Positions 13,195 through 25,549 are shown, counted from the stretch's first letter. The stretch is 64,000 bases of DNA from Typha latifolia (GCA_019914945.1 CM034102.1:14683501-14747500); one strand, 5' to 3'. Notes: generated by a model from the sequence alone, not told the origin. Numbers and translations: made by a program.

Positions 13195-15132
13195 TTACCA
13201 GTAATCTCCACATGAACAAACTCCTCCCTCGAAATGGTGGAAGCGCACTGGGTCCCTTATTATGATGATCTTCTCTTCGGTCTTGGAAACAAGTTTTGCG
13301 AAGCTGTGGCAATCACCGCAGATCCTTAGGTTCTTCATAATCCTGATGGGTTTTCCTTTTGTTGAGTTCACCATCCCAAATGCAATTGCAAGCTTCTCGC
13401 TGTGATACCTTAGTAATTCTTCCTTCTGCTCTCTTCCTAGATCATGCAAAACAAACTCTGTGTCTGGTATGTATCCCTTATTGGATATCCTTCCGATTAA
13501 CCTATTCAGCTCTCTAACTATGAAATCTGACTGTGGGTGTGATAAGTCTCCTGCAGTGAAGACATGGACCTTCTTCCCTAATTCAATCCAACTGCGACCT
13601 GGCTCTTTCTTCATCCCTCTGTCTCTCATGGCTTTCCTCACATGTTCAACACCATTCCATTGATGAGAATTCGCATAAATGTTTGACAGAAGAATGTAAG
13701 CTCCTTCATCTTCAGGTTCTAACTTAAGAATCTCCTTGGCAGCATATGCTGCTAGATTCACATCTCTATGCACTCTACAAGCTCCCAGAAGAGTTCTCCA
13801 AATAACTGAATCTGGTTTAAATTTCATGCTATGAATAAAATCCACAGATTCCTGGAGCTTCCCTGCCCTCCCAAGGAGATCAACCATGCAACCACAGTGC
13901 TCTCTTCCCGGTTCGATACCAAAGAGCCTCTCCATTGACCTAAAGTAGAACCAACCGTCTTCAACAAGACCTGCATGGCTACATGCGAAAAGGACACCCA
14001 CGATGGTGATATAATTTGGTTTAGCGCCAACCAATTTCATTGAATCAAAGAGTCTCAATGCTTCCTTGCTTCTCCCATTCTGGGCCAATCCTGAAATCAT
14101 GGTGCTCCATGAGATCACATCCCTCTCCGACATCCTTTGAAACACTGCATCCGCGTCCTCCAAGCTCCCACATTTGCAGTACATATCAAGAAGAGCATTG
14201 TTCAGTATCAAATCCCTCTCATACTTGAGGACATGGACATGGACCTGCCTCCCCATCTCCAACAGCACCATTCCAGTGCAGGCCCTGAGGACACTAGTCA
14301 AAGTCCCCTGATTCGCCAAGAAACCAGCCTTCTTCATCTGGGTAAAGAGCTCCAAAGCTTTGTAGCCATCTCCACTCTGTGCGAAGCCACCGATGATCGA
14401 ATTCCAAACCACCAAATCTCTCGTGACCATCTCACCGAAAACCCGATACCCATACTCCAAATCTCCAAACTTTGAGTAGATATCAATAAGTGAGCTCCTC
14501 ACAAACACATCTGATTCCAACCCAAACTTAATTATACAAGAATGGATAGACCAAAGCGTCCTCAGCATGTTGCATGCTCTCAGCACAGCCGAGAAGGTGT
14601 ACATATTGGGATTAACCCCATCCCTCTGCATTTCAACCAAATGCCTCAAAGCTTCCTCCTTTTCTTCAAGATTGGCAAGCGCCGCAATCATGGTCGTCCA
14701 GGAAACGACATTTCTCCTGGGCATTTGATCAAACAATTTACGGGCATCGTCAAGGAGGCCAAATTTGACGTACATACCCATGAGAGAGTTGGAAAGGAAC
14801 AATTCTAGGTGGCCCCCACGAGACGAGAGGTGGTGATGGACGAGACGGCCGTGGTCGACTGCGCCGTGTTGAAGGCAGAGCTTGATGAGGTGAGAGTAAG
14901 AGACGGGGTCGGCGATGAGGCCGTGAGAGTCGAGGATGGCCATAGTGGCCATGGCGTCGGGGAGAGGGCCATGGAAGCAGAGGCGTGAGAAGGATTCGAG
15001 CAAGGGGTGGTTATGGTTTGGAGTTGGGTTCTCCAGAACTGGAGAAGTTGGGGAGAGGGAGGAATAGTGGTGGAAGAGAGGACGAAGAAGACAAAGATGC
15101 TTGAGTGCGATGGCTTTGGAAAGAGACTTCAT
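13195..15132 (-). CDS. REME1: DYW-type PPR protein, mitochondrial RNA editing factor REME1-like
   Basis: Intronless ORF of 645 aa. PLS-class PPR proteins bind organelle RNA; those with a DYW domain carry the cytidine deaminase that edits C to U. The sequence follows Arabidopsis At2g03880 (REME1, mitochondrial editing) closely as I recall it, for example LDSHGLIADPVSYSHLIKLC, RNVVSWTTMIAAL and YITIVGVLFACSHAGL. About ten PPR units run from roughly residue 75 to 450. They are followed by E/E+ motifs and a full DYW domain with the zinc-binding HSEK, CGDCH and CSCGDYW elements at the very C terminus. The N-terminal ~35 residues (MKSLSKAIALKH, Leu/Ser-rich) could be a mitochondrial targeting peptide. 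The start is the first ATG of the frame. The gene is undamaged and divergent from the coiled-coil gene at 15551. Confidence 0.92.
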   Translation of the reverse strand: MKSLSKAIALKHLCLLRPLFHHYSSLSPTSPVLENPTPNHNHPLLESFSRLCFHGPLPDAMATMAILDSHGLIADPVSYSHLIKLCLQHGAVDHGRLVHHHLSSRGGHLELFLSNSLMGMYVKFGLLDDARKLFDQMPRRNVVSWTTMIAALANLEEKEEALRHLVEMQRDGVNPNMYTFSAVLRACNMLRTLWSIHSCIIKFGLESDVFVRSSLIDIYSKFGDLEYGYRVFGEMVTRDLVVWNSIIGGFAQSGDGYKALELFTQMKKAGFLANQGTLTSVLRACTGMVLLEMGRQVHVHVLKYERDLILNNALLDMYCKCGSLEDADAVFQRMSERDVISWSTMISGLAQNGRSKEALRLFDSMKLVGAKPNYITIVGVLFACSHAGLVEDGWFYFRSMERLFGIEPGREHCGCMVDLLGRAGKLQESVDFIHSMKFKPDSVIWRTLLGACRVHRDVNLAAYAAKEILKLEPEDEGAYILLSNIYANSHQWNGVEHVRKAMRDRGMKKEPGRSWIELGKKVHVFTAGDLSHPQSDFIVRELNRLIGRISNKGYIPDTEFVLHDLGREQKEELLRYHSEKLAIAFGMVNSTKGKPIRIMKNLRICGDCHSFAKLVSKTEEKIIIIRDPVRFHHFEGGVCSCGDYW

Positions 15133-15206
15133 ACAGAGGGAAATGAGATGATTTGGAGGCGGGAGAAGTAGCCGTTGGGATTCTCATATGACATTGGATA
15201 ACACTC

Positions 15207-15232
15207 CTCTCTCTCTCTCTCTCTCTCTCTCT
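15207..15232. repeat. (CT)n microsatellite
   Basis: About 13 CT units inside the divergent promoter. Confidence 0.95.
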
Positions 15233-15389
15233 ACGTATATATATTCTTGTCTTGAGACATTAACTTTTATTATCTTGCTTTATATTTGCTTTGCCTCCCG
15301 ATCCAAGTAAGCATCATTAATCCTTTGCTTTGCTCCACTGGCTCACCTCTCAACTCCCCCAAAGCTCGAAACCCTAGCGGCCGGAAACA

Positions 15390-15437
15390 ATGGCCGACGT
15401 CGCCGGAGGAATCCGCCAGAACACTCTCGAATCCTGA
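15390..15437 (+). CDS. Upstream ORF, 15 aa, before the coiled-coil gene
   Basis: ATG in a strong context (AACAATGG) opens a 15-codon frame that ends with TGA at 15435-15437, 113 bases before the main ATG at 15551. If transcription starts upstream of it, as the leader suggests, it would reduce or regulate translation of the main ORF. No family is recognised and real use is unproven. Confidence 0.35.
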   Translation: MADVAGGIRQNTLES

Positions 15438-15550
15438 AATCTTTGTTGTGGATCACAAAGGTCTCCTCTTGGTGGAATCGGCGTCCGGTTGGGTGGGGAG
15501 AGGGGAAGGAGGAGAATAGTAGGGGAATAAGAAGGCGGATAAGGGCGGAT

Positions 15551-16570
15551 ATGTCGCTGCGGATAAAGGCGGTGGTGGATAAGTTCGTGCGGGAGTTGAA
15601 GGAGGCGCTCGACGCGGATATCCAGGATAGGATCATGAAGGAGAGGGAGATGCAGAGCTACATCGCCGAGCGCGAGAGAGAGGTCGCCGAGCGCGAGGCC
15701 GCGTGGAAAGCCGAGCTCTCCCGGCGCGAGGTAAATGGAGAGGAGAAAGAAATTTCTTTCAATTTTTTTTTTCTTTTAGTTTGATTTCATGTTACTTTAT
15801 TCAATCTATATGTGAAGGAAATTATTTACAAGTTTCAAATTGAAATTAGATAAAAGATCGGTTCTTTGATGGTTGAGGTAAAAAGATAGGGAGTTTGTCA
15901 GTAGGACGCCAGAATTGGACACAATTCGTAACTGCTGCTTATCTATTCTTCCATTGCTTATATTGATAAAGATTTTAGCAGTAATTGATTGTTTTGAGAC
16001 GTATTTTAGTCTATTTTACACTAGAATTCATGATCCTAAAATCTCATAAGTAAGTCAAGGTATCAGTTTACAGAAGCACTGATTTGGAACAATTCCCTCT
16101 CTGTTACTTTAAGCAAATTCTGAAGTTAAACAGAGTGAGAACTTCCATAGCTCTCATTATAGCGCAAAGTAACGCCAAATAAGCAAGCCCTTGAACATGT
16201 AATTTAGCCGATATATAGTTGATTTAATTCGCTGGATGATCTGTTTTCTTGTCCCCTACATTGAAAAACTTGTAATAATTTGGATAGAACAGCTGAAGCT
16301 AGATATATTGCTTATCTGGCAGCTCTTTTATGAGTTAAGATGGTTTTCTGCAGGGGATTCATAAATGAAAACTATTCCAACTATTTCTTTTTGTAGGCAG
16401 AGATTGCCAGGCAAGAAGCAAGGCTGAAGATGGAGAGGGAAAACTTAGAGAAGGAGAAGAGTGTTCTCATGGGTACAGCTTCTAATCAGGACAGCCAGGA
16501 TGGAGCTCTCGAGATCACCGTCGGCGGTGAGAAGTACCGGTGCCTCCGGTTCTCCAAGGCGAAAAAATGA
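15551..16570 (+). CDS. Small conserved coiled-coil protein, function unknown
   Basis: Two exons, 15551-15730 and 16397-16570, giving 117 aa. Almost the whole protein from about residue 10 to 85 is a charged heptad-type helix (EREMQSYIAEREREVAEREAA then RQEARLKMERENLEKEKSVL). A short conserved tail follows (ALEITVGGEKYRCLRFSKAKK) that looks like a small beta element. I recognise it as a conserved plant protein but cannot assign a role; a scaffold or adaptor function is only a guess. The intron is GT-AG, phase 0. ATG 15551 is the first methionine of the frame, since the upstream in-frame stretch has no ATG. A uORF lies in the leader. Confidence 0.75.
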
Positions 16571-17316
16571 CATCCTGGACAGACAAGTGAAGAAACTTGG
16601 TTCCTATTATCAGAACAGTTTTAAGTAGAGATACAATAGTTTGAAATCTGTTAGTTTATATATCAAACATATCGATTCCTTTAAACTTGTTCCAAATGAT
16701 ATTATACCAAATCTCACTGTTTGTATTACTAGAGTTATTGCAGCTTTGATTGTTTGGGAATATAGAAAGTAATGAGTTATTGCAGTTTCACTCTCTAGTG
16801 TTGTCTTGTGATTTTGGCTGTCATAAAGGAACGGGCAAACAAAATAAGCTTGCCAAATGCTGGAGTTATGCGTTCTATCCAAACTTGGTTTTCAATTTCC
16901 TCTCTCTTCTCAATTACTACAATGTAAATGAACTCCTTTTTGAAATTCCCGTTTTTTGTGCTGCATTTCTTACGTGATTTGACTAAATTTAGCAGTGTTG
17001 ACTTCTGTTTGAGTCAAAGTCAAATCAAAATTCCAATGGTAACTTCTTCTTCCACCCTCTTCTCTCTCTCCCCTGAACGTGTGGTTATGTCCTAAAAGAG
17101 GGAGACAAGACCGCTCCAAACAAGCGGTTGGAAATTCCAACAGGTGGTGGGAGTGGGAGTGGGAGGTGAGGAAGTTACGAGTTATAATAAGGATTTAACA
17201 TAAACTCCATTTATGCCCCCATCCCAGCCTCCCTAATCGAAACTATAACCTTGCTATTTATCAAGGAAAGAATCAAAGAGAAGAAAGAAAGTTGTCACCC
17301 ATAACAAACCAAAAGA
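16571..17316. other. 3' UTR of the coiled-coil gene and polygalacturonase promoter
   Basis: AT-rich. No coding region is seen. The last ~60 bases are the probable leader of the polygalacturonase gene. Confidence 0.5.
17254..17261 (+). promoter_or_regulatory. Possible TATA box of the polygalacturonase gene
   Basis: CTATTTAT lies 63 bases before the ATG at 17317, a normal spacing for a plant gene with a short leader. It is a variant of the consensus, so support is moderate. Confidence 0.35.
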
Positions 17317-19238
17317 ATGAAACTTTTGCTCTTAATCTCCTTAACACTATTATGCTGCTTTGTTACTAATGCCCATGGCAGGAGGCATGGCAGCTCTTCT
17401 ACCTCTTTCAACGTGCTCAACTATGGTGCCAGAGCCAATGGCTTCACTGATGATAGCAAGGTCTTTCATATTTCACCTCCTAATCCCTCATGTCCTACCT
17501 TTACGAGCTATATGAGCTCAGAGGTCGATCTTGCTTGTGTGTTGAATAAATGAATTCTGAGTTCATGGCTTTGCAGGCATTCTTGAATGCATGGAAGGCG
17601 GCATGCGCGGCGAGCGGCATCGTCAGGCTTCACATACCGAGAGGGACTTATTTCGTCGGCCAGGTCAGGTTCGCCGGTCCTTGCCGGAATGTTCGATCGT
17701 TGACGGTTCATATGAAGGTAATGCCATTCAAATTTTGAAGGAAAGTTTGGAAAAAAAAATCTTTCAAAGTTCCAGTTATGAGTAGGTGCACTGTTAACTA
17801 TGGTATGCAACATGCAGGGATACTTGAAGGCCTCAACGGATTTGAGCAAGTATGTGAGGGATCACTGGTTCGAATTTGCATATGTTGATAGGCTGACTTT
17901 GACTGGAGGAGGGACCTTTGATGGCCAAGGAGCTGCTTCATGGCCTTTCAACAAGTGCCCCAAAAATAAGAACTGCAAAGTTCTTCCCACTGTGAGCCTC
18001 CTCACCTTAAATTTACCTTTCAAATTTGGCATTAAGTCAATCTGAAGGTACATTTGCCTCATAATTGCCTCCTAGTTGATCCTCTCTCTTTTAGGGCTAC
18101 TTACAAGCATAACTTAGCAAAATATAGTGCAAAAATATCATTAATAGCTTAGTAAGTTCTATTTTCTTGCTTCAGATTATTAGTTCATCAATTGTCTTTG
18201 TTCTTCATAGTATACTTCTATAGGAAAATATTTGCATACTTGTAAACCTTTTAAGATCTCTTAGTCATTATATGTACTTTACATCATGAATCATTTCTCT
18301 TAAGAATCTTCTTCTGCGTCCTTCTTTCAGTCGATTAAATTTGTCTCGACGACTAATACTGTGGTGAAAGGTATAACATCCCTGAATAGCAAGTTCTTCC
18401 ACATGGCCATGGTAGGCTGCAACAATGTCAGGGCTAGCAATATCAGGATAACTGCACCATCTAATAGCCCGAACACTGACGGCATCCACATCGATAGTAG
18501 CTCCGGTGTCACTATATATAGCTCGACGATCGGTACAGGCGACGATTGCATCTCCATTGGGCAAGGAAATTCACAAGTACTGATAAGTGGCATCAAGTGT
18601 GGACCTGGACATGGAATCAGGTGATAACTCTCATGTTCTATATATGCCATCATTAGATTTGGTACAGAAGTTGATCTTGATTTCTATATTTCTGCTCCAG
18701 TGTTGGAAGCTTAGGAAGATACCCAGGAGAAGGAGATGTTCGAGGGCTCGTCGTGAGGAACTGCATCCTTTCAGGCACTACAAATGGCCTAAGGATCAAG
18801 ACATGGCAGAATTCTCCAGCTCGCAGCGCGGCCAGGAACATGAGCTTCGCTAACATAATAATGAAGAGCGTCGCAAATCCTATTATCATCGACCAGATGT
18901 ATTGTCCTTATATTTCTTGTTCTTCAAAGGTACGCAAACTCTCCTAAATCCATGAAATCTAGATGGTTGTTAGCATCTACAAGTAAAAATTGAAGGTGTT
19001 CGATGAAATGCAGGTGCCATCCCGTGTCATGATCAGCGACATCTTCTTCAGGAACATAAGAGGGACATCAACAACTCCGGTGGCTGTGATACTCAGATGC
19101 AGCAGAGGGATGCCATGCCAGAATGTAAACCTGCATGACGTCCGTCTGAGGCACATCGGACATCAACCTGCGACCGCATTTTGCTCGAACGTGAACGCGA
19201 GATACAGCGGAATGCAGATCCCCCCGCCATGCAAGTAA
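17317..19238 (+). CDS. Polygalacturonase (GH28), exopolygalacturonase-like, secreted
   Basis: Six exons: 17317-17460, 17577-17717, 17818-17991, 18331-18620, 18701-18929, 19014-19238 (400 aa). GH28 enzymes hydrolyse alpha-1,4-galacturonan of pectin in the cell wall. A signal peptide is plain at residues 1 to about 20 ([21 protein letters not shown]). All catalytic motifs are present: SPNTDG near 199-204 (Asp 203), GTGDDCIS near 222-229 (Asp 224/225), CGPGHGIS near 243-250 (His 247) and RIK near 281-283. The C-terminal cysteines ([19 protein letters not shown]) are kept. There is no N-terminal propeptide as in endo-PGs, and length and exon pattern fit the exo-PG-like clade often expressed in pollen. 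That clade call is inference. No damage is seen. Confidence 0.93.
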
Positions 19239-20248
19239 TTGAGTAATGTGAGATTGATGTGCTCAGATGAACTCATGGAGGCCATTCTTCCATGCAAACA
19301 TAGCATGTTAAAGGATACAGTAGGAGCAAAGAGGTAGGAAAGTCAAAGTGAGTTCATTTTGGATTGCAGAAAGTGATGGCTAACATCTGAGTCGCCCTCT
19401 GTTTCACTGCAGTGAATTGTGGGCTGTAATGTGATCTGCATGATTGTTTTGTTACATAAACCGAAGAGTAAATCATTATATGTTTTTTTGTTAAACGAAG
19501 CAAGCAGTAATATGTTCTATGTGGCCATTTCAGTTTACGGTTCTGTTTAACTGAATAATACGGGAATTGTTCGTGAATTTATATGATTAAACTTGTCTTG
19601 AAACTAATTTCAAACCTAAGATTGTTGATCATGCCAATGATTGAGACGATTTTAGATTAAACATTAAATCAAGCTCGCATCAATCTTGAGACTGGTTACT
19701 GAAACAAAAAAATTATTTTATTACATTTAAAATTAAAAAAATATAAAAAAATACTTTTAATTTGACTTTGAAATTTAGTTTCTCTTCTAATTTTACCTTA
19801 AATTTAAAACACATACATTATTTAAGAACATTTAGATTATTTTACATCCATATGGTAATCCATGGAACTGAATGATAAATATCGGTATGGCAGAGAGTGT
19901 GAAAGATAATAGAGTCAAAATATAGGGTCTTTCTTGTAAATGGTGTAAGTTGTTAAGTTAATGTTCTTTATTAGCTAACCTACTCTAGCAGGCCGGATCT
20001 AGACTTCTAGTACAATAGAAGGCCCATTAATCTTTTAAGAACTTGGCCCATTTATTTTCTCTCCTCTCTCTCTCCTTTCGCGGTTTTGGTTGCAAGTGCA
20101 AGTTAGAAGAACTCTATCGCCATCTCCCATTTCGCCATCCTCCGATTCCATTTCCTATCTCTTCGAGAGACCGAGACGAAACCCTAACGCTGACCTTGAG
20201 AAAGATCGAAGCGGAAGGAGGGAGGGTGAGAGAAAGAGAGATAGAAGA
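19239..20248. other. Intergenic region between polygalacturonase and DUF89 gene
   Basis: 3' flank of the polygalacturonase, then AT-rich DNA, then a CT- and purine-rich leader from about 20050 that belongs to the DUF89 gene. No gene is seen. Confidence 0.5.
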
Positions 20249-23200
20249 ATGGAGAGCGCGTCTCCTTCGGTGCCATTTCCGCTCCTCCAGACCCCGATCG
20301 AGTCCAACTACAGGGCCTGCACGATCCCCTATAGATTCCCCTCCGACAACCCCAGAAAGGCGACGCCGGTCGAGATTCAGTGGATCGATCTTTTTCTTAA
20401 CTCCGTGCCTTCGTTTAGGTCAGTACATTCTCGATCGATTTGAGGGGATGCAATTTTTGTTCCGGAAATTATTGTTACCTGCACTTCTTGATTGAGATTC
20501 GTATGAAAAGATAAATTTTAGGGATTTATGTGAAGGTTCCGTCTTGAATCCCTTCTCCCGAGAAGCATATCGTAATCACATGTAGTTGGTTAGAGAAAGT
20601 CTCAGTTCTAAAGGTAATTTTAGTTGCCTATGCTTTTTTTCAACTTATCTTTTCTTGAACAATACTATCTTTATGTACTGTCTTTCAAATTGATAGTTAG
20701 GATTAAGGTTAAGTGGAGCTACGGGGATCTGTCTAGGGTCTATAATAAATTATATCTGAAGTGGAACCCATTCATTAGATTAAACTAAGTGAAACCAAAT
20801 GGACATCCGGTGTGTTTGGTATGCCCCTCACTAGGGTTTGGAGAGTGTCCTTTCAGTGAGAAAGTTGCAAGACCAAGGGTGATAAAGTAAGAAGTTCTGT
20901 TTCCTTTCTCTAATAGTTTTACATGTATGTTATTTTTGCTTTACATTTGCTCATATCACCCTTTCAGTTAAGTGTTGCATTCCTTTGACTTTAGAAGTAC
21001 ACTATTCTATTCGTTTAGCAATTTCGTCATTGGTTCCCTGTTGGGATGGATCTCCTCATTTATGCTGCTCTCTAAGCCTTCCACCTTATTGTAATACCTT
21101 TGTGTGAGATATATGAAATGCATGTCTAATTGTCTTTGATGCAGGCAACGAGCAGAGAATGATCCTACAGTTGTTGATGCCCCTATTAAAGCTGAAAAGT
21201 TTGCTCAGAGGTACTACACTTCTATTTTGTGCAAGTTTGAAGCATGGTTTATTGCCATTCTTACCTTTTCTTGTTAGGAAAGTATGTACTAGTAGGACTT
21301 CTTAGCTGAGCTTTTGGAAAAGACTGATGAGTGATTCTTGAAAAGAAAGGGCCTGTAATAATTGTCTCTTTAATTTTCAAATGTGTGAATCTTCCACCCT
21401 TATTCTCTTTGCGGAATATTAATCTTTAGTAGGATATGTAACACAATCTTAGTAGTTATTATTAGTATATTTTAGCTATTTTACTCTATTATGGAATTGC
21501 ATAAATTTCTTCAACTGTGGTGTGACAGTCGTATGATGAGATCTGATTTTTTTTTGTTGCAACTGTACTTTTTTTAAAAAAACCAAATTTACAAATAAGA
21601 AGTAGGTCTTACTTTCTGTGTCGGGTAAGAACTTATCTTCTAGGCTAATCCCATCATTTCTATGTAAATGGGGACCTCCCTGCTCATTGACCAGCAAACA
21701 TTTGGGTAATAGAATTTATGGTTTAATATGATGAAATCTTAGATTGTCAAGTTCTCAGTGATGGGCAAATTAAATGTTGTGGTACATATATGAAACCAAA
21801 AGTTTCTCATGTTGATTATTTACTGGTCCACTTAGGTGAATCACTTACTTTTATTTCATACATGTGATGATTTTATGAGTCAGCTTCGGTCTGATTTTAT
21901 AGTAAACAGATCATTGTGGATATTCACTTGTGATTGCTTGTTCTCTTTTGCAAGAAATAAATGTTTGTTATGATATATAAATATATAATGTTCTGTTGTG
22001 CTGTAAAGTTACTATGCCAAACTAATATTCTGTTTGTCCCCCATTTTTGGCATAGATTATAGTTTCTGCTTTGGGAATTTGTAGAAGCTGTGAAAATTTA
22101 TCACATTACAAATGTACTCTGAGGTTGACAACTTGAGAATATTGAGCTTTAAGCATATGTTGCATATCTGATTTTGCACTGCCTCTTTATTCATGATATG
22201 GATGAAGGTACACAGCAATCCTTGAGGAGTTGAAGAAAAATCCTGAGAGTCATGGTGGGCCACCTGATTGCATTGTAAGTTACTAATTGTCCTAAATTTT
22301 TTATGAATATTGTTTGTTTATAAGTTAAATGGATCTTCTTGCAAAAGAGATATTTTTGCGGCCTAATTCTTCAAACGGTTTTTAAGCTACTTTGCAGGAT
22401 CCGTGAACAAATTCTTAGAGAATTGGGTTTCATGGATATATTCAAGAAGGTTAAGGTAATTTTCTCTTGTCATTCTTTACAAAGAGGATCCAGTCTTACT
22501 CTTTGATTTTCTCTTTCCTCCTAGATGACTTTTTTAATCTCTTTATGTTCCTTAAACAGGATGAAGAAAATGCTAAAGCTATTTCACTATTTGAGAATGT
22601 AGTTCGGCTAAATGATGCTATTGAAGATGAGGGAAAACGCGTGGAGAACTTAATTAGGGGAATATTGGCAGGGAACATTTTTGATTTGGGATCTGCCCAG
22701 GTATATATCATTCAAGCAAGTACTAACAATGTTTCAAGTGCCCTCTTTCTTACTGACACACATAACCACATAGCTAGAAGCAAACACACTACAAGCTTTT
22801 TACCAAGAAAATGTGGTTGGGAAGGTTTCCTGCTCATAAAAGAAGAATTTTCCTGTGTGACGTCCTATCTGTAAAGTTATATATTTATATGATATTGATT
22901 GTGCAAATTATGATTTTATTGAATTAGCTTCTTATGAATATCTCTATGTTTTGGTTTTTGAAGCTTGCAGAAGTTTTTGCAAAGGATGGCATGTCTTTCT
23001 TGGCAAGTTGTCAAAATCTTGTACCTAGACCTTGGGTTATCGACAACTTGGATGCATTTATAACAAAATGGATCAAGAAATCTTGGAACAAGGTAAGTTT
23101 CTTTTGCCTAATATAGAGTTATCACTTTACTTCTTGTTTAATGATGAACCTGTAGGATTGCAAAATATACTGGAAGGGTGAATTTTATTCATACTAGTCG

Positions 23201-24917
23201 GTTCCCTACTAGTATAATAGTACTTTCTCCCACATTTGCGGTGTAATTATGTTGATATATATTTTATCTTCCTATAACCTTTTTGAGTTGTTTGGTTGCT
23301 GTTGAACTTCTAGAGTTTAACATAATTTCTTCTCTACGATCTCACTTGGCTGATGCCTGGTTCATTTTACCTTGATTTTCAACTTTTTAATATGTTGATG
23401 GAATTCAATCTCAAATAGTGCTGCATGAGGTTTTGCTATAGTACTGCTTTTGAGGCTCATTATCCTTTTTAATCGAAAATAAATCCGTTGTCACATCTTT
23501 TCCTGTTTCTGTCTTTATGTCTGGACATTGTTTATGCTTGAGTCTTTCTCGTCTATCTTAAATCTGAACTTTGTGTATGCACGTAACATTCAAATGAATA
23601 TCCCCAGTTTCACCTTTTGCAACTCTATAAGCCCTTTCGCTAGTTAATGTGATTCTATCATGGTTGATCCATAAAAAGTTGGTACGACTTAAAGGTTCTC
23701 AAATTGCATTTGGCAGGCTGTTATTTTTGTCGATAATTCTGGTGCTGATGTAGTACTAGGAATATTGCCATTTGCAAGAGAGCTACTCCGCCACGGTACA
23801 GAGGTTTGTCTTATACCATCAATTATTGCCTTATCCATTTTAAGATGAAGTATATTGAGTTATTCTTAGCTTTACTTTTACTGTTTTTGGGTTGATGCAG
23901 GTGGTTCTAGCAGCTAACGACTTGCCTTCAATTAATGATGTCACCTACACTGAGTTAATCGAGATTATTACAAAGGTGATAAAGAGACTTGCATTTACTT
24001 TCTGCATCATTATATGGAAATAAATTTGATTCTGGTATTTTGTTGCCTTATTTTCAGCTGAAGGATGAAAATGGCCAACTTGGGGGTGTGGATGCATCTG
24101 GCCTTCTTGTTGTCAATTCTGGTAATGATCTGCCGGTAAGAATCTCTCTTCCCACTTTCTCATTCACCTGGTCACTATGAAATATTGTCCACATATAAGG
24201 AGGTATTCTACTCCCTCATTCATGCATAGATATGTTGTGCCTCAGGTCATTGATCTGACAAGTGTATCTCCAGAGCTTGCTTACATTGCAAGTGATGCAG
24301 ATCTGGTAATACTGGAGGGAATGGTAAGAATTTGTTTAAAGGGTTGAAGTTTGAATTAGGAGAATCGTATTACCTGAAGTATCAGGTACCTATTCTGCTT
24401 ATACTATTTTTTAATTTATAAAACGCTCTTTTATCTTTTGTGCACAGGGAAGAGCATTAGAGACGAATCTATATGCGCAATTGAAATGTGATTCAATCAA
24501 GATAGGAATGGTATTTGTTCTGTCAGCAATTTTTCTGTTGTGAAAACCCAAAAGTTTGTATTAGATGAGGGTGATTTTGCAATTTAATTGTATTTAGTTT
24601 TTCAATTTAACTTATAAAACTGAGTGCATATATTTCCTACAATTGATGCATATATTGTTATATTAAAATGCACACAATTTACATTTGCAATCCACATTAG
24701 AGTTTATAATTGTAAATTGAAAAATTAAATACAATTACATTATATAAGTCCCATCAGATGAAATATAAGGCTGAAATAAATCAAGTTGGCCTCACAACTT
24801 GCGTTGATTTTTCTCCCTTTGTTATTGGTGCAGGTGAAGCACCCTGAAGTTGCTCAGTTCTTGGGAGGGAGACTTTATGATTGCGTCTTCAAGTACAATG
24901 AGGTGTTGAACTACTGA
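20249..24917 (+). CDS. DUF89 damage-control phosphatase (At2g17340-like)
   Basis: Twelve exons: 20249-20418, 21145-21210, 22208-22274, 22387-22455, 22560-22700, 22964-23092, 23717-23803, 23901-23975, 24058-24135, 24246-24323, 24448-24510, 24834-24917 (368 aa; the Arabidopsis relative is about the same length). The family comprises metal-dependent phosphatases that remove damaged or surplus phosphometabolites; the plant stand-alone enzymes related to the PANK4 C-terminus act on phosphopantetheine derivatives. The metal/active-site block [13 protein letters not shown] (Asp 220, Asn 221, Asp 225) and [12 protein letters not shown] (Asn 249, Asp 250) are intact. The N-terminal helical part carries [26 protein letters not shown] family sequence. 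Phases agree at every junction. Intron 11 carries a palindromic MITE-like insertion. No break is seen. Confidence 0.92.
24560..24763. mobile_element. MITE-like inverted-repeat element in intron 11 of the DUF89 gene
   Basis: Two long arms face each other. The core 24585-24609 is matched by its reverse complement at 24713-24737 with one mismatch in 25. Weaker pairing continues outward for another 20-25 bases on both sides. The middle is AT-rich and has no ORF. This is the build of a small non-autonomous DNA element. I could not fix the target duplication, so the ends are approximate. Confidence 0.5.
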
Positions 24918-25549
24918 GATCAATGAGGCATCCTTAATACCCTTGTTTTCTTTTATTTTTCTCATAAGCAATCATGAGAAACTATACCCTTACATCTCTT
25001 TTGATTAATGGAAAGAGAAATGACATGCACGACCTTTTGATTGGGTAAAGTAGGGCCAGAATTCTGAATTGTAATGGTCAGATCCATTTGCAAACGATGT
25101 TGAAAGTTATTCCTACAATTTGTTGGGGAGCTTCCAACAGTGGTTATATTCAATGTGTACGTTCGTAGATAATATGTGAATGCTTATAATTAGAGCTGAA
25201 TTTTCACTGAGATTTGCTATCATACTTCAATAAATTTCTGGGCTATATGTTCTTTTAAATCTCATTTGCTCTTTGTTTTCTTGTTCATAATAGAAGTGCT
25301 TCTGCAGCAAAATTATCTTATTTATGTTCTGTTAAATGGGAGATGATTACTGGCAACAGTGAAATGCTCTGGCTAGTTTACTTCTTGCTAACTGGGAGAA
25401 ATTTCTCTTTAACCTTTCGGGGTATCTCGTTCATCGTTGCGAACATCATTTAACAGTGTCCTCCATGCTAATCCTTATCCATCCGATTTCAGATCTATCT
25501 GGCATTTTTGTCTATTAGAGTAAGGAATAAATTGCACGATGATTGCTTT

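Larger units (their letters stand above)
15133..15550. promoter_or_regulatory. Shared divergent promoter with (CT)n tract
   Basis: 418 bases lie between the start codons of the DYW-PPR gene (-) and the coiled-coil gene (+). A CT microsatellite occupies 15207-15232. The right half is the GC-richer 5' leader of the coiled-coil gene and contains a uORF. Confidence 0.55.
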
